Positions 49,594 through 60,140 of a DNA stretch of 64,000 nucleotides are shown here, one piece after another. The position numbers and the translations under genes were made by a program. The stretch's first letter is position 1; the number at the start of each line of letters is the position of its first letter. The DNA comes from an uncultured Pseudomonadota bacterium (lineage in GTDB: Bacteria > Pseudomonadota > Gammaproteobacteria > CAJXQU01), in assembly GCA_913058255.1 (NCBI GenBank), contig CAJXQU010000001.1, forward strand, positions 248,001 to 312,000, written 5' to 3'. The notes under the pieces are model-generated. The model searched no databases. It had not been told where the DNA came from and saw only the letters and a list, made by a program, of their open reading frames with translations.

Positions 49594-51345
49594 ATGAACC
49601 AGCCAAAAAATAATACTGATCGCGCTTTGTATATGCGTTTACTTTCCTATGTAAAACCCTACTGGCGTTTGTTTGGCTTTTCGCTTATTTGTATGGCGCT
49701 TCTTGGTGCATTAGAGCCTGCGCTTCCCGCGTTACTAAAACCCTTGTTGGACGGTAGTTTTGTTGATGATCCAACGGCTAAACTTTGGGTTATACCCGCG
49801 CTACTTATTGTGTTGTTCCTTTTTAGAGGAGTGCTCACGTTTACCAGCCACGTTTCCTCGCACTGGGTTGCACATAGAGTGGTGATGGATCTGCGAAAAA
49901 AAATGTTCGATAAATTGGTTGCCCTACCAACCTCTTTCTATGATGACAATGCTTCAGCATCACTCGTTTCTAAATTGACTTTTGATACAGCTCAAGTTCA
50001 AGGTGCTTCTACTCAAGTGTTGACGGTTTTAGTGAAAGATTCTTTAGCAACTTTAGGTTTGCTCGCCTTTATGCTTTATATGAATTGGAAGTTGAGTTTA
50101 ATTGTTTTTTTCTTAACGCCAGTGATAGCTTTCGTTGTTAAGAAAGTGAGTAAGCGTATGCGCTCAATGAGCCAGCGGGTACAAGAGTCTATGGGCGATA
50201 TTACCCATGTAGCCCAAGAAGCGATTGATTCCCAGAAGGCGGTAAAAATTTATTCTGGTCAGAGTTATGAGAAGCAACGTTTTTCTGCGGCGATTAATAA
50301 GGCTCGTCAATACAATATGAAAGTGGTCGTCCCTGCTGCCGCTAATGGCCCGATCATTCAATTTTTTATGGCCATAGGACTGGCTGTGATTATTTATTTT
50401 TCGACTTCTTTAGCTCACAAAGGTTTAATGACGGCTGGAGAGTTTGTTGCGTATTTTACAGCGATGTCAATGCTTCTCGCGCCGATCAGACGTTTAACGA
50501 GTATCAATGAACCTTTGCAAAGAGGGCTCGCGGCGGCAAAGAGTATTTTTGAGCTGGTAGATGAAACTTCCGAGCAGGACCAAGGCTCAACAAAAATTGA
50601 GCGTGCAAGTGGTGCGCTGCGCTTTGAACAAGTCACCATGACTTACGAGCATGCAAACTCCCCAGCTCTCGATAATGTCTCGATCACAATTGCGCCAGGT
50701 GAGACTGTTGCGTTGGTTGGTGCTTCAGGCAGTGGTAAGTCAACACTCGCTAACTTGATACCGCGATTTTATCATCCTGAGGAAGGTCAAATATTCTTGG
50801 ATGATATTGATCTGGAAGCCATTACTTTAGATTCTTTACGGCGAAATATCGCACTGGTTAGTCAAGAAATTATGCTGTTTAACGATACTATCAGCAATAA
50901 TATTGCCTACGGTTCCTTACGAGATGTATCAGAAGAACAGATTATTCAGGCTGCTAAGTCAGCACATGCGATGGAGTTTATCGAAAATCTTCCAGACGGT
51001 TTAAGCAGCATGATCGGTGAAAGTGGTGCTAGGCTCTCAGGAGGACAACGTCAGCGTTTATCGATTGCTCGAGCACTATTAAAAAATGCACCGGTGTTGA
51101 TTTTAGATGAAGCTACATCAGCTTTGGATACAGCATCGGAGAAACATATTCAAGAAGCACTGGAAGATCTACGCAAAGGCCGAACATGCATTGTCATTGC
51201 CCATCGATTATCAACGATAGAAAATGCAGATCGAATTTTAGTTATGGATGGGGGACAGATCGTAGAAAGCGGCACGCATAAAGAATTGATCGATCAACAA
51301 GGAAATTACGCACACTTACACCAATTGAGCTTTTCAAAAGAGTAA
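49594..51345 (+). CDS. msbA: Lipid A export ABC transporter MsbA
   Basis: Half-transporter that flips lipid A-core across the inner membrane, 583 aa from the ATG at 49594 (CAGGGA upstream). The N-terminal six-helix domain covers about 15-320. The ATPase domain has Walker A GASGSGKSTL, the signature LSGGQRQR, Walker B VLILDEATSALD and the switch histidine in IVIAHRLSTI. No lpxK follows; the next gene is convergent, stop to stop with 3 bp between. Confidence 0.93.
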   Translation: MNQPKNNTDRALYMRLLSYVKPYWRLFGFSLICMALLGALEPALPALLKPLLDGSFVDDPTAKLWVIPALLIVLFLFRGVLTFTSHVSSHWVAHRVVMDLRKKMFDKLVALPTSFYDDNASASLVSKLTFDTAQVQGASTQVLTVLVKDSLATLGLLAFMLYMNWKLSLIVFFLTPVIAFVVKKVSKRMRSMSQRVQESMGDITHVAQEAIDSQKAVKIYSGQSYEKQRFSAAINKARQYNMKVVVPAAANGPIIQFFMAIGLAVIIYFSTSLAHKGLMTAGEFVAYFTAMSMLLAPIRRLTSINEPLQRGLAAAKSIFELVDETSEQDQGSTKIERASGALRFEQVTMTYEHANSPALDNVSITIAPGETVALVGASGSGKSTLANLIPRFYHPEEGQIFLDDIDLEAITLDSLRRNIALVSQEIMLFNDTISNNIAYGSLRDVSEEQIIQAAKSAHAMEFIENLPDGLSSMIGESGARLSGGQRQRLSIARALLKNAPVLILDEATSALDTASEKHIQEALEDLRKGRTCIVIAHRLSTIENADRILVMDGGQIVESGTHKELIDQQGNYAHLHQLSFSKE

Positions 51346-51348
51346 TAC

Positions 51349-52326
51349 TCACTCACTCACTCGGTTTCGTCCATGATGCTTAGCTCGATACAAAGCCTTA
51401 TCGGCAGAACCAATCAAACTGTCTTGATTGTCATCAGTTTGCATTTGAGCGATTCCTAGCGAAAGAGTTAGCGGTGGAAGAGAGTCGCCTTCAACAGCAA
51501 ACAGGGCTGTTTGCTCGACTGCGACTCGTAATCGTTCGGCAACCTGAGATGCATCTCCTATGTCCGAGTCAGGTAGAACGGCAAGAAATTCTTCACCGCC
51601 ATAACGAGTAATGGTGTCTTCTGGACGAAGATGAGCAGTTAGAGAACGAGCGATAGAATTCAAAGCTCGGTCACCAGCAAGATGTCCATTGGTATCATTA
51701 AAGCGTTTGAAATGATCTAAATCCATCATGATCACAGAGAGTGTTCGGCTTTCACTCTCCCCACCCTTGGAGCGTTGAATAAGACGCTCTAGCATTTTGC
51801 TTAACCAGCGGCGATTATAAAATCCTGTCAAAGGATCAATCGTTGCGTCATATTCAAACTCTCTTAATAAAGAGTGAATTTTATGCATAACAGAGTTACC
51901 GAACCTTAGTCGGTACGCTAGCGTGCGAAGCAGATTGTGTGAAACCTCATGTGAAGTTTCAAGAACCTTCCACAAGGTTTCCTCACTCAGCATCAGTACG
52001 CGGGAATCTATATCGGCAATTACATAACCCGATGTTGGTTGTTGATCAAGAATTGAAATCTCACCAATACTTTCACCTTGTTCAAGTATTGTAATAGGCT
52101 GATCATCACTTTTTTGTAGTTGCACTCGCATTCGGCCGGATAACACTAAATACATATATTCTTCAGGTTTTCCTGCCTCAATGAGAGTCTCATTTTTTGA
52201 TATGGAAATGATTTGGCTATCAGCAAGTAAGATCTTGATAGACGCAAAGTTTACGCCATTAAAGAGCTTAATTTTTTCAAGCTCATCGTCTGAGGGCATA
52301 TTGTCTTTGAAAGATTCATAATCCAT
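51349..52326 (-). CDS. Cyclic-nucleotide-fold / GGDEF diguanylate cyclase
   Basis: About 325 aa from the ATG at 52326; the frame is open to a TTG at 52419. The N-terminal CRP-like cNMP fold (about 15-130) has the loop GESIGEISILDQQPTSGYVI, but the phosphate-binding Arg of CRP is Thr, so it may not bind cAMP. A helical linker leads to a GGDEF domain (about 165-325) with DPLTGFYNRRW, MMDLDHFKRFND and the active site RYGGEEF. An inhibitory I-site RxxD lies five residues before it (RPED). It should make cyclic di-GMP under a signal sensed by the N-terminal domain. Confidence 0.88.
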   Translation of the reverse strand: MDYESFKDNMPSDDELEKIKLFNGVNFASIKILLADSQIISISKNETLIEAGKPEEYMYLVLSGRMRVQLQKSDDQPITILEQGESIGEISILDQQPTSGYVIADIDSRVLMLSEETLWKVLETSHEVSHNLLRTLAYRLRFGNSVMHKIHSLLREFEYDATIDPLTGFYNRRWLSKMLERLIQRSKGGESESRTLSVIMMDLDHFKRFNDTNGHLAGDRALNSIARSLTAHLRPEDTITRYGGEEFLAVLPDSDIGDASQVAERLRVAVEQTALFAVEGDSLPPLTLSLGIAQMQTDDNQDSLIGSADKALYRAKHHGRNRVSE

Positions 52327-52778
52327 TAAGAGGTTGTTTCCATGATCGAAGTTTGCATTATCAAATTTAGGTAATAAGTCGTATTGCGAGTATCGTTGGA
52401 GAGCTGGCAAAAAAATCAATTATTTAAGTCATTGATGATAAATTGTTTTTAATGAATTTGTAAGATTCATTTTACAACCGAGGTTATCAGATAAGAAGCG
52501 TATAGGTCACTTTAACTTTTGTATTGGACTAACCGTTTAAATATTTTTTAAGTGAATAGTAAAGACACTATTTTATTCTTTCGTATGTCCAAGAAATATA
52601 GAGCTATACGGCAGAATTTTTTTAAGCATAATGCTTGCTTTTGGATATGAAGTTATAACAAACGTCAAAAAATTGTCACTTGTATAGACAGGCCTAAAGC
52701 GTCAGTGCAATATTGCCTAACGATATGTAAAGACATATTTAACGGCACTTAGTTGCCCATGAGATCAAGGATGGAATC
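52327..52778. other. Gene-free region between the cyclase and DUF3135 genes
   Basis: AT-rich. It holds several short palindromes: ATGAAT/ATTCAT with a 7-nt loop (52452-52470), AATAGT/ACTATT with a 6-nt loop (52555-52572) and AAGCATAATGCTT (52624-52636). I see no open frame of convincing composition and no clear promoter. It presumably carries the promoters of both divergent genes. Confidence 0.4.
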
Positions 52779-53153
52779 ATGAAAGAACAAATTAAAACAA
52801 ACTTTAGCTTCGATGAATGGATGCAATTGGCTCAAGATAACCCTGATGCATTTGAAGCAAAACGTTTAGATGCTATCCAAGGTGTTATCTCTTGCACGGA
52901 AGGGTACTCTCAAAAACGCCTTGAAGGTCTGCAGTGGCAAATCGATCAAATGCGTACTTCTACCGAAAGCCCTATGGCAGCATGTCTTAATATCTCCAAA
53001 TCGATGTGGGAGAATGTACAGGGTGAAGGTGGTCTTCTAGATACGTTGAATCAGTTAACGGGCAAAACTCCAATGAAGGTAAAAGAAGAAAATTTAGCAG
53101 AAGTTCTTCAATTTAGACCTAGATCAGCAAAAGCACCCGAAAAAACTGGTTGA
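52779..53153 (+). CDS. DUF3135 family protein
   Basis: 124 aa, cytoplasmic, mostly helical. The opening FSFDEWMQLAQDNPDAFEAK matches the DUF3135 pattern (FDEW ... DP.AFE.R). A second conserved stretch is RLEGLQWQIDQMR. No catalytic motif is visible and the function is unknown. It lies 97 bp before rpmE on the same strand. Confidence 0.75.
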   Translation: MKEQIKTNFSFDEWMQLAQDNPDAFEAKRLDAIQGVISCTEGYSQKRLEGLQWQIDQMRTSTESPMAACLNISKSMWENVQGEGGLLDTLNQLTGKTPMKVKEENLAEVLQFRPRSAKAPEKTG

Positions 53154-53250
53154 TCTGCTTGCAATGGCACCGCAGTAGACGCTAAAATTGCGCGCTTTCC
53201 TTTAATGGTTAGCAAAATTATTTGTTAGCCCTGAATATACGTGCAGAATT

Positions 53251-53454
53251 ATGAAACCTGAAATACATCCACGCTACGAAGAAATTTCCGTCACCTGCAG
53301 TTGCGGCAGTGTGTTTAAGACCCGATCCACTATGGAAGATCAGGAATTATTAATCGATGTTTGTTCAGAGTGTCACCCATTTTATACTGGCAAGCAGAAA
53401 ATCGTTGATACTGCTGGTCGTGTTGATAAATTCCGTAAGAAATATGGAATGTAA
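53251..53454 (+). CDS. rpmE: Ribosomal protein L31 (zinc-binding form)
   Basis: 67 aa 50S subunit protein. The cysteines of the zinc-binding form are present (CSCG ... CSECHPF), so this is the C-plus paralogue rather than the zinc-independent one. [18 protein letters not shown] is typical. A strong terminator follows. Confidence 0.95.
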   Translation: MKPEIHPRYEEISVTCSCGSVFKTRSTMEDQELLIDVCSECHPFYTGKQKIVDTAGRVDKFRKKYGM

Positions 53455-53506
53455 TTATCGCGTTTTCTTTTTTATTCCTATTTCTTAGGGATAGAAGGCA
53501 AACAAT

Positions 53507-53533
53507 AAAAAAGGCTCATGAAGAGCCTTTTTT
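53507..53533. terminator. Bidirectional terminator between rpmE and trpC
   Basis: AAAAAAGGCTC / GAGCCTTTTTT, 11-bp perfect arms with a 5-nt loop and A/T tracts on both sides. It serves rpmE on the plus strand and can serve the trp operon on the minus strand. Confidence 0.85.
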
Positions 53534-53644
53534 ATTGACTGCGATTTAGCTGGCTAATTGGACGTCAATTAATCGGCTACGAGCTTTAATTAACCTCAAC
53601 TCGGAATCAGAGAGTAGTTATAAACATATTTTTATAATAGTAGG

Positions 53645-54460
53645 TTAGTTATTAAATAGTTCGGCGAGCTTCTCACCAGGATCTTCGGCGGCCATAAAGG
53701 CTTCACCAACTAAAAATGTAAAGACTTCGTGGCGACGCATCATCGAAACATCTTCTGGAGTATGGATACCACTTTCTGTCACAATTGTTCGATCATGAAA
53801 GATATCAGGTTGTAGATCTATTGTTGTTTGGAGGCTTGTTTCAAAGGTTTTTAGGTTACGGTTATTGACACCGATTAAAGGTGTTCTTAACATCAGCCCC
53901 CGCTCAAGCTCTTCGCGGTCATGCACTTCAACAAGTACATCTAAGCCTAAACTTGATGCTAGCCAAGAGAGATCCTGCATTTGGCTGTCTTCAAGGCAAG
54001 CTACGATCAGCAAGATACAATCTGCTCCCATGGCTTTAGCTTCATAAACTTGATAAGGATCAATCATGAAGTCCTTACGTAAAACAGGAAGCTTGCAAGC
54101 AGCTCTAGCATCGATCAAATATTGATCAGATCCTTGAAAATATTTTGCATCTGTTAAAACAGAAAGACAGGTTGCTCCCGCTTTTTCATAGGATTTTGCT
54201 ATTTCAACGGGGTCAAAGTTTTCGCGGATAACACCTTTACTAGGTGAAGCTTTTTTCACCTCTGCAATGACAGCGAGTTTACCTTCAGCGATACGGTTTT
54301 TTATGGCTGCTGTAAATCCACGAGTTGGAGTAGAGTCTTTAGCTCTAGATGTGATTTCTTCCTCAGAAATACGAGATTTTCTTACAATAATCTCTTCAGC
54401 TTTATCTGTGATGATTTGTTTGAGAATATCAGGAGCGTTTGCAGGAATTTCGTTTGTCAT
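53645..54460 (-). CDS. trpC: Indole-3-glycerol phosphate synthase
   Basis: Closes the indole ring in tryptophan synthesis. 271 aa, monofunctional (no TrpF fused). [36 protein letters not shown] and [11 protein letters not shown] are the active-site segments. Last gene of rpe-gph-trpE-trpG-trpD-trpC; it starts 7 nt after trpD. Confidence 0.96.
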   Translation of the reverse strand: MTNEIPANAPDILKQIITDKAEEIIVRKSRISEEEITSRAKDSTPTRGFTAAIKNRIAEGKLAVIAEVKKASPSKGVIRENFDPVEIAKSYEKAGATCLSVLTDAKYFQGSDQYLIDARAACKLPVLRKDFMIDPYQVYEAKAMGADCILLIVACLEDSQMQDLSWLASSLGLDVLVEVHDREELERGLMLRTPLIGVNNRNLKTFETSLQTTIDLQPDIFHDRTIVTESGIHTPEDVSMMRRHEVFTFLVGEAFMAAEDPGEKLAELFNN

Positions 54461-54467
54461 TTTCGCT

Positions 54468-55496
54468 TTAAATTTTATTGGTTAGTTCGACCAGCTCGGC
54501 GAGTTTTTGAGATGCTTCACCGCTGGCAATAATTTGTCGAGCGCACTCAACCCCAAAGAGGAGATCATCAACAATACCTGCTACATAGATTGCAGCGCCA
54601 GCGTTGAGTAATACTATGTCTAAAGCAGCGCCCTGTTGGTTCGCTAAGACCGATCGCATCAGAGCTAAGCTTTCGTCAACATTAGAGACGGAGATGTCCG
54701 AACTGCTAGCTTTTTTTAATCCAAACTGTTCAGGCTCAATAGAGTACTCATGAATTTCTCCAGCCTTTAGTTCTGCTACTTTGGTCGAAGCGCTAATACT
54801 AATCTCATCCATACCATCGTCTGAATGAACAACCATGACATGTTTGCTTCCGAGTTTTTTCAGTACCTCTGCCAGAGGCACAACCCACTGCTCGCTATAA
54901 ACGCCTAGCACTTGATTCGGCGCTGATGCAGGATTGGTTAATGGGCCAAGCAGGTTGAAGACGGTACGAACACCTAACTCTTTTCTTGGGCCGATGGCAT
55001 GTTTCATTGCCGAATGGTGCATCGGTGCAAACATAAAGCCGACACCAATCTCTTCAACACACTGCTTAACTTGCTCTGGGTTTAGATCGAGCTTGATTCC
55101 GGCAGCTTCTAGTACATCGGCGCTACCAGAACGGCTGGAGACCGCTCGATTACCATGTTTTGCGACATGACAACCTGCCGCTGCTGCGACGAACATGCTG
55201 GTGGTGGAAATATTGAAACTACTGGAAGAGTCGCCACCAGTGCCTACAATATCAACCATATGTGGTAAATCTGAAAGCTCAACGCCAGCGGCCAATTCGC
55301 GCATAACATCCGCTGCGGCAGCTATTTCGCTAACGGTTTCACCCTTCATGCGCAAACCTACTAGAAATGCACCAATCTGAGCTTGAGTCGCTTCTCCCTT
55401 CATGATGATCCTCATCACGGAACGCATAAAACTGGGAGCGAGATCTTGTTGGTTTATGACCGCATCAATTGCGGCAGGTAGATCTATTGCAGACAT
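54468..55496 (-). CDS. trpD: Anthranilate phosphoribosyltransferase
   Basis: Joins anthranilate to PRPP. 342 aa. The PRPP site is [18 protein letters not shown], with [18 protein letters not shown] and [11 protein letters not shown] following. It is separate from trpG, as in pseudomonads, rather than fused as in E. coli. It follows trpG by 21 nt. Confidence 0.96.
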   Translation of the reverse strand: MSAIDLPAAIDAVINQQDLAPSFMRSVMRIIMKGEATQAQIGAFLVGLRMKGETVSEIAAAADVMRELAAGVELSDLPHMVDIVGTGGDSSSSFNISTTSMFVAAAAGCHVAKHGNRAVSSRSGSADVLEAAGIKLDLNPEQVKQCVEEIGVGFMFAPMHHSAMKHAIGPRKELGVRTVFNLLGPLTNPASAPNQVLGVYSEQWVVPLAEVLKKLGSKHVMVVHSDDGMDEISISASTKVAELKAGEIHEYSIEPEQFGLKKASSSDISVSNVDESLALMRSVLANQQGAALDIVLLNAGAAIYVAGIVDDLLFGVECARQIIASGEASQKLAELVELTNKI

Positions 55497-55517
55497 GCCT
55501 AATTGTTCTCCTCTTTT

Positions 55518-56096
55518 CTAAAACTCAAGAAAGTTCTTCAGCATGCCATGGCCATGCTGGGTGAGAATGGATTCAGGGTGAAACTGAACGCCTGAGATCG
55601 CATAATCTTTATGATGAAAACCCATGATTTCATCGAGCTTGCCATCAGCTGTTTCTGTCCAAGCTGTGACTTCTAAACAATCCGGTAAGGTGTCTTTGCT
55701 AACGACCAAAGAGTGATAGCGTGTCGCGGTGAGAGGGTTTTCCAAGCCATAAAAAATATCTTTGTTGTTATGTAGTATCGGCGATGTTTTTCCGTGCATA
55801 ATTTCACGAGCATGGATCACATCACCACCGAATGCCTGACCAATACTTTGATGTCCTAAACAAACACCTAGGATCGGTAATTTGCCTTTGAACCGCTTGA
55901 TCGTGTCGATAGAAATGCCAGCCTCATTTGGTGTACAGGGGCCTGGTGAAATGACTATACGATCAGGTGCCATATCCTCAATTTCGCCGATAGTGATCTT
56001 ATCGTTCCTAAACACGGACACATCAGCACCCAACTCACCAAGATATTGAACGATATTAAAGGTGAAAGAATCATAATTATCGATCATTAATAACAT
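55518..56096 (-). CDS. trpG: Anthranilate synthase glutaminase subunit
   Basis: Supplies ammonia from glutamine to TrpE. 192 aa. The nucleophile Cys lies in [15 protein letters not shown] and the His-Glu pair in GVQFHPESI. The start overlaps the trpE stop by one base. The related PabA shares these motifs, and the protein may serve both pathways. Confidence 0.95.
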   Translation of the reverse strand: MLLMIDNYDSFTFNIVQYLGELGADVSVFRNDKITIGEIEDMAPDRIVISPGPCTPNEAGISIDTIKRFKGKLPILGVCLGHQSIGQAFGGDVIHAREIMHGKTSPILHNNKDIFYGLENPLTATRYHSLVVSKDTLPDCLEVTAWTETADGKLDEIMGFHHKDYAISGVQFHPESILTQHGHGMLKNFLEF

Positions 56097-57568
56097 TATA
56101 AACCACCTTCAGCCATGGCGACTGCACGAAAAACTGCCCGCGCCTTGTTCATTGTTTCTTCCCACTCCATTTTCGGAACAGAATCAGCAACGACACCTGC
56201 GCCTGCTTGAATATGTAAAGTACCATCTTTTATTATTGCGGTACGAATAGCGATGGCCGTATCCATATTTCCCTGCCATGAAAGATAACCGATCGCTCCG
56301 CCGTAAATGCCGCGTTTCAGTGGTTCTAATTCATCGATAATTTCCATCGCTCTAATCTTTGGAGCACCACTTAAAGTGCCTGCTGGGAAGGTAGCGCGTA
56401 AGACATCCAGCGCACTTTGTCCTTCAGAAACTTGTCCGATCACATTTGAGACAATATGCATTACATGTGAATATCGTTCGACGATCATTTTATCGGTTAG
56501 TTGTACAGAACCTATCTCAGCGACTCGCCCGACATCATTTCGGCCGAGATCAATCAGCATTAGGTGTTCAGCAAGTTCTTTGGGATCCTGTAATAGATCA
56601 TCTTCAAATTTCTGATCAGCTTCAGCATTTTCACCTCGAGGACGTGTTCCTGCAATGGGTCGAACGGTAACCTCGCCTTCTTCGACACGAACCAGAATTT
56701 CTGGCGATGAGCCGACGATATGAAAATCATCAAGATCAAGAAAATAAAGGTAAGGAGAGGGATTTAAGCAACGTAATGCTCGATATAAATCCATCGGCGA
56801 AGCTTGGTAAGGTATTGATAGTCTTTGCGAAATAACGACCTGCATGGCATCGCCGTCAACGATGTATTCTTTAACTCGTTCAACTGCGGCTTCAAAATTT
56901 TCTTGTGTGAAGCCAGAAACAAAGTCTTCTTCGTTAATCTCGCGGGGTTCTTTTGTATTCGCTTCATGCAACTTGCCTTGCTCTAGCTGCTTAACGAGAT
57001 TATCAAGTCGGGCCAGGCCATTTTCGTACGCATTGGTTTCAGCTGGGTCAACATGTACAACGATCATCAGCTTACCGCTAAGGTTATCGAAAACGATAAC
57101 TTCATCTGACACCATCAGTAAGATATCGGGCGTTTCTAATGGATCAGGGTTTGGTGAGTCTGCGAGTCGAGGTTCTATATAACGAATCGTGTCGTAGCCA
57201 AAATAACCGACTAAACCGCCAGTAAAACGAGGCAAACCATCAACTTCAGGTACTTTATACTGCAGTCTGAAATTTTCGATCCAATTGAGTGGATCTTCGA
57301 CTTCCACCTCATCTATGAGTGATTTGTTTTTTGTGACTTGAATATTCTTGCCTGATACTTTTGCAACAACTTCAGCAGGCAGGCCAATGATTGAATATCG
57401 ACCCCATTGCTCACCGCCTTGTACGGATTCGAACAAATAGGAATATGGGCCGCTGGCAAGCTTCATGTAGGCCGAAAGTGGAGTATCCAGATCAGCCAAA
57501 ACTTCACGCACTAAAGGAATGCGGTTATAACCTTGGCTGGCATATTGTTTAAAGTCTTCACGTTTCAT
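56096..57568 (-). CDS. trpE: Anthranilate synthase component I
   Basis: Converts chorismate to anthranilate with TrpG. 490 aa. The N-terminal tryptophan feedback segment is [16 protein letters not shown]. The chorismate domain has [38 protein letters not shown] and [11 protein letters not shown]. It overlaps the gph stop by 4 bp (ATGA). I saw no trp leader peptide or attenuator directly before it. Confidence 0.96.
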   Translation of the reverse strand: MKREDFKQYASQGYNRIPLVREVLADLDTPLSAYMKLASGPYSYLFESVQGGEQWGRYSIIGLPAEVVAKVSGKNIQVTKNKSLIDEVEVEDPLNWIENFRLQYKVPEVDGLPRFTGGLVGYFGYDTIRYIEPRLADSPNPDPLETPDILLMVSDEVIVFDNLSGKLMIVVHVDPAETNAYENGLARLDNLVKQLEQGKLHEANTKEPREINEEDFVSGFTQENFEAAVERVKEYIVDGDAMQVVISQRLSIPYQASPMDLYRALRCLNPSPYLYFLDLDDFHIVGSSPEILVRVEEGEVTVRPIAGTRPRGENAEADQKFEDDLLQDPKELAEHLMLIDLGRNDVGRVAEIGSVQLTDKMIVERYSHVMHIVSNVIGQVSEGQSALDVLRATFPAGTLSGAPKIRAMEIIDELEPLKRGIYGGAIGYLSWQGNMDTAIAIRTAIIKDGTLHIQAGAGVVADSVPKMEWEETMNKARAVFRAVAMAEGGL

Positions 57569-58233
57569 TGAGGGAATAACTCGATCATTTCAGCTAGGGA
57601 ATCTACCAGTATGTCTGGTTTGGAGTCAGCAATATTATCACCATGATTATAGCCGTAAGTGACGCACAATATTGGCATCTGAGCTGCTCGTGCAGCGTGC
57701 AGATCATTTATTGAATCACCGACCATTAGGCTTCTTTCAGGTGCGATACCTAATTTATCGGCCACAAAAAGTAGCTGATCTGGCTCGGGCTTTTTCTTCG
57801 GCAAGGTATCACCACTGATCACGTAAGAAAAATCATGTTGTAAATTCATTGCTTTTAAAACCGGAGCAGTGAAAAGTTCACGCTTGTTGGTTACGCAGGC
57901 TAGTTTACAATTCAGCTTGGTCATATGATCTAAACCGTCACGAACACCAGGGTAAAGCGTACTGCGGCTATCGGTATTGCTCAAGTAAATATCTGAAAAT
58001 AGATCAAAACATTTTTTGAATAAATCAGCATCAGCTGTGCCATTGAAGCCACCTGTTAAGGCTGCATGGATCAGCTTTTCTGCACCGCGGCCAACCCAGC
58101 TACGGATTTTTTCTTCGCCATGTGTTGGCATATCAAGTTGGCGTAAAGCAAGATCAACGCTATAGGCTAAATCTGGAACGCTATCGACGAGAGTGCCATC
58201 TAAATCAAATAAAACTAATTCTGGTGTGTCCAT
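57565..58233 (-). CDS. gph: Phosphoglycolate phosphatase
   Basis: HAD-family phosphatase that removes 2-phosphoglycolate, 222 aa. Motif I is [14 protein letters not shown], motif II VTNKRE, motif III KKKPEPD and motif [15 protein letters not shown]. The rpe-gph-trpE arrangement is conserved in many proteobacteria, and in Calvin-cycle organisms the same function is called CbbZ. It overlaps trpE by 4 bp and follows rpe by 12 nt. Confidence 0.93.
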   Translation of the reverse strand: MDTPELVLFDLDGTLVDSVPDLAYSVDLALRQLDMPTHGEEKIRSWVGRGAEKLIHAALTGGFNGTADADLFKKCFDLFSDIYLSNTDSRSTLYPGVRDGLDHMTKLNCKLACVTNKRELFTAPVLKAMNLQHDFSYVISGDTLPKKKPEPDQLLFVADKLGIAPERSLMVGDSINDLHAARAAQMPILCVTYGYNHGDNIADSKPDILVDSLAEMIELFPQ

Positions 58234-58245
58234 ACTCTTCTTAAA

Positions 58246-58920
58246 TTATTGCTTAGCAGCACTTAATTCAGACCGCATTTTGTCTATGGTGTTTTTATAA
58301 CTATCGCTACCGAAAATGGCTGATCCCGCAACAAAGGTATCGGCTCCTGCTTTAGCTATTTCTTGGATGTTCTCGACTTTGACGCCACCATCAATTTCCA
58401 GACGAATATCGCGACCACTGGCATCGATGAGCGCGCGAGCTTCACGTAACTTGTCTAATGCCGACGGGATAAATGTTTGTCCACCGAAGCCAGGGTTTAC
58501 CGACATAAGCAAGACCATGTCAACCTTATCGATGACATATTTAAGACAATCTAACGGTGTCGCAGGGTTAAAAACTAAGCCTGATTTACAACCAGAATCC
58601 TTGATTAGCTGTAAAGAACGGTCAATGTGATTACTCGCTTCAGGATGAAAGGTGATATAACTCGCGCCTGCTTTGGCAAATTCTCCAATCATTCGATCAA
58701 CAGGACTTACCATCAAGTGGATGTCTATAGGAGCAGTAATCCCATAATCTCTTAATGCCTGACAGATCACCGGGCCAAAGGTTAAGTTTGGAACAAAATG
58801 GTTATCCATGACATCAAAATGCACAAAATCAGCCCCGGCGTCGAGTACATCACGGACATCTTCGCCTAAGCGTGCAAAGTTCGCAGACAAAATCGAAGGA
58901 GCAATTATGAAATCTGACAT
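58246..58920 (-). CDS. rpe: Ribulose-5-phosphate 3-epimerase
   Basis: Interconverts ribulose-5-phosphate and xylulose-5-phosphate. 224 aa TIM barrel with [44 protein letters not shown] and [11 protein letters not shown]. First gene of the minus-strand rpe-gph-trpEGDC run. Its product feeds both transketolase and the phosphoribulokinase encoded elsewhere in the window. Confidence 0.96.
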   Translation of the reverse strand: MSDFIIAPSILSANFARLGEDVRDVLDAGADFVHFDVMDNHFVPNLTFGPVICQALRDYGITAPIDIHLMVSPVDRMIGEFAKAGASYITFHPEASNHIDRSLQLIKDSGCKSGLVFNPATPLDCLKYVIDKVDMVLLMSVNPGFGGQTFIPSALDKLREARALIDASGRDIRLEIDGGVKVENIQEIAKAGADTFVAGSAIFGSDSYKNTIDKMRSELSAAKQ

Positions 58921-59013
58921 AGCGGGTTATTCTGTGAAATAAAGAGTGCAATTTTACCTGATCGGCAAGCTAATTGCAGCAATATTGCCACTGTTTATTA
59001 ATTGAAAAATGCT

Positions 59014-60009
59014 ATGTGTAGACCTTATTTCCTATTATTACTCTTGTTCTGTTCGTCAGCACAGGCGGGAGAAGAAAAAAAAGAAGCTGAAGAAGTTGCG
59101 CCAGAGGAGGCTGTTGTTTCTGAGCCTGATCGCGAAGAACAAATGTCTAAGCTGATTGAAAAAAACTTACGTAGTGGAGAATCTATTTGGTTAGGTAATG
59201 TTGATGATGCATTCCTTGCTTTATATAAGAAGGATTCGAGCAAGAAGACACAGGGTGGGATTTTAATTTTGCATGATCTTGGAGCTAATGCGAATTGGCC
59301 GCAGCTGATCAATCCTCTGCGACTTGGGCTTGCAAAAAAAGGCTGGCATACCTTGTCTGTACAATTGCCGATGGTTGATCCTGAAGTTGAGAAAGAAGCC
59401 TACTTAACCCATTTTGATGAGGCTGTTGTTCGTGTGGGTGCAGGCATAGAACAGCTCAAACAAAAGGATGTTAATAATATTGTCATTATCGGACATGGCA
59501 TGGGCGCTGCGGTAGGAACTTTTTACCTTAGCCAAACACCTAAAGCGCCAGTTGCTGCATTGGTGACGATTAGTCTTGTCGGACAAGATGTCTTAAAACC
59601 AAAACGACAAAGGGAACCTGCGGAAGAGCTTTCTAGTCCAGATCCTGATGCAGAAAAGACAGAAGAGAAAAAAACTGAGGAAGGAGGTGAAAAGTTGACG
59701 GCTGAGCCAGAAACCGCATCAACAACGAGTGTTGATGAAGTACCGCTTCCTGACAGAGATCTTTTTTCGGAAATGATGAAAATAAAAGTTCCTTTTTTAG
59801 ATACATATGCGCAACAAGATCATCAAGACGTATTGAGAGAAGCTGAAAGACGTATTGAAATTATGCAGCAATCAGAAAACCTCAACTATTCACAATGGGA
59901 AGTGGAAGGTGCTGGTCATTACTTCCGTGGCCACGACGCGAGGCTAATTAAACGATTACGAGGATGGTTGAAAAACCATGCGGAAGGTGAGGGAATCGTT
60001 GCTCCCTAG
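59014..60009 (+). CDS. DUF3530 family exported alpha/beta-hydrolase-like protein
   Basis: About 331 aa from the ATG at 59014 (a TTG at 59002 is possible; no good ribosome site for either). A signal peptide with cleavage near AQA-G is followed by a Lys/Glu-rich stretch. The alpha/beta-hydrolase fold is visible in GGILILHDLGANAN, VIIGHGMGAAVG and the final GAGHYFRGHD. The usual nucleophile elbow GxSxG reads GHGMG, so the serine is replaced by Gly and classical hydrolysis is doubtful. An acidic insert (about residues 205-245) interrupts the fold. It probably resides in the periplasm; function unknown. Confidence 0.75.
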   Translation: MCRPYFLLLLLFCSSAQAGEEKKEAEEVAPEEAVVSEPDREEQMSKLIEKNLRSGESIWLGNVDDAFLALYKKDSSKKTQGGILILHDLGANANWPQLINPLRLGLAKKGWHTLSVQLPMVDPEVEKEAYLTHFDEAVVRVGAGIEQLKQKDVNNIVIIGHGMGAAVGTFYLSQTPKAPVAALVTISLVGQDVLKPKRQREPAEELSSPDPDAEKTEEKKTEEGGEKLTAEPETASTTSVDEVPLPDRDLFSEMMKIKVPFLDTYAQQDHQDVLREAERRIEIMQQSENLNYSQWEVEGAGHYFRGHDARLIKRLRGWLKNHAEGEGIVAP

Positions 60010-60020
60010 CCATTTGTAGA

Positions 60021-60051
60021 CACAGTTTACAATTTACATTTCTAAACTGTG
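60021..60051. promoter_or_regulatory. Perfect inverted repeat before the OmpA-like gene
   Basis: CACAGTTTA / TAAACTGTG, 9-bp arms with a 13-nt loop, 12 bp after the DUF3530 stop. Without a T-tract it could be an operator for the following genes or an RNA end for the DUF3530 gene. Confidence 0.4.
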
Positions 60052-60140
60052 ATAGGATCTAATCTAGTCAAGAGCTCGGGTTCGGGTGAATAAACAAGGG
60101 TTTTGTTTTAGGCCAGTCTCTGCAAAGGAGGGATAGTTTT

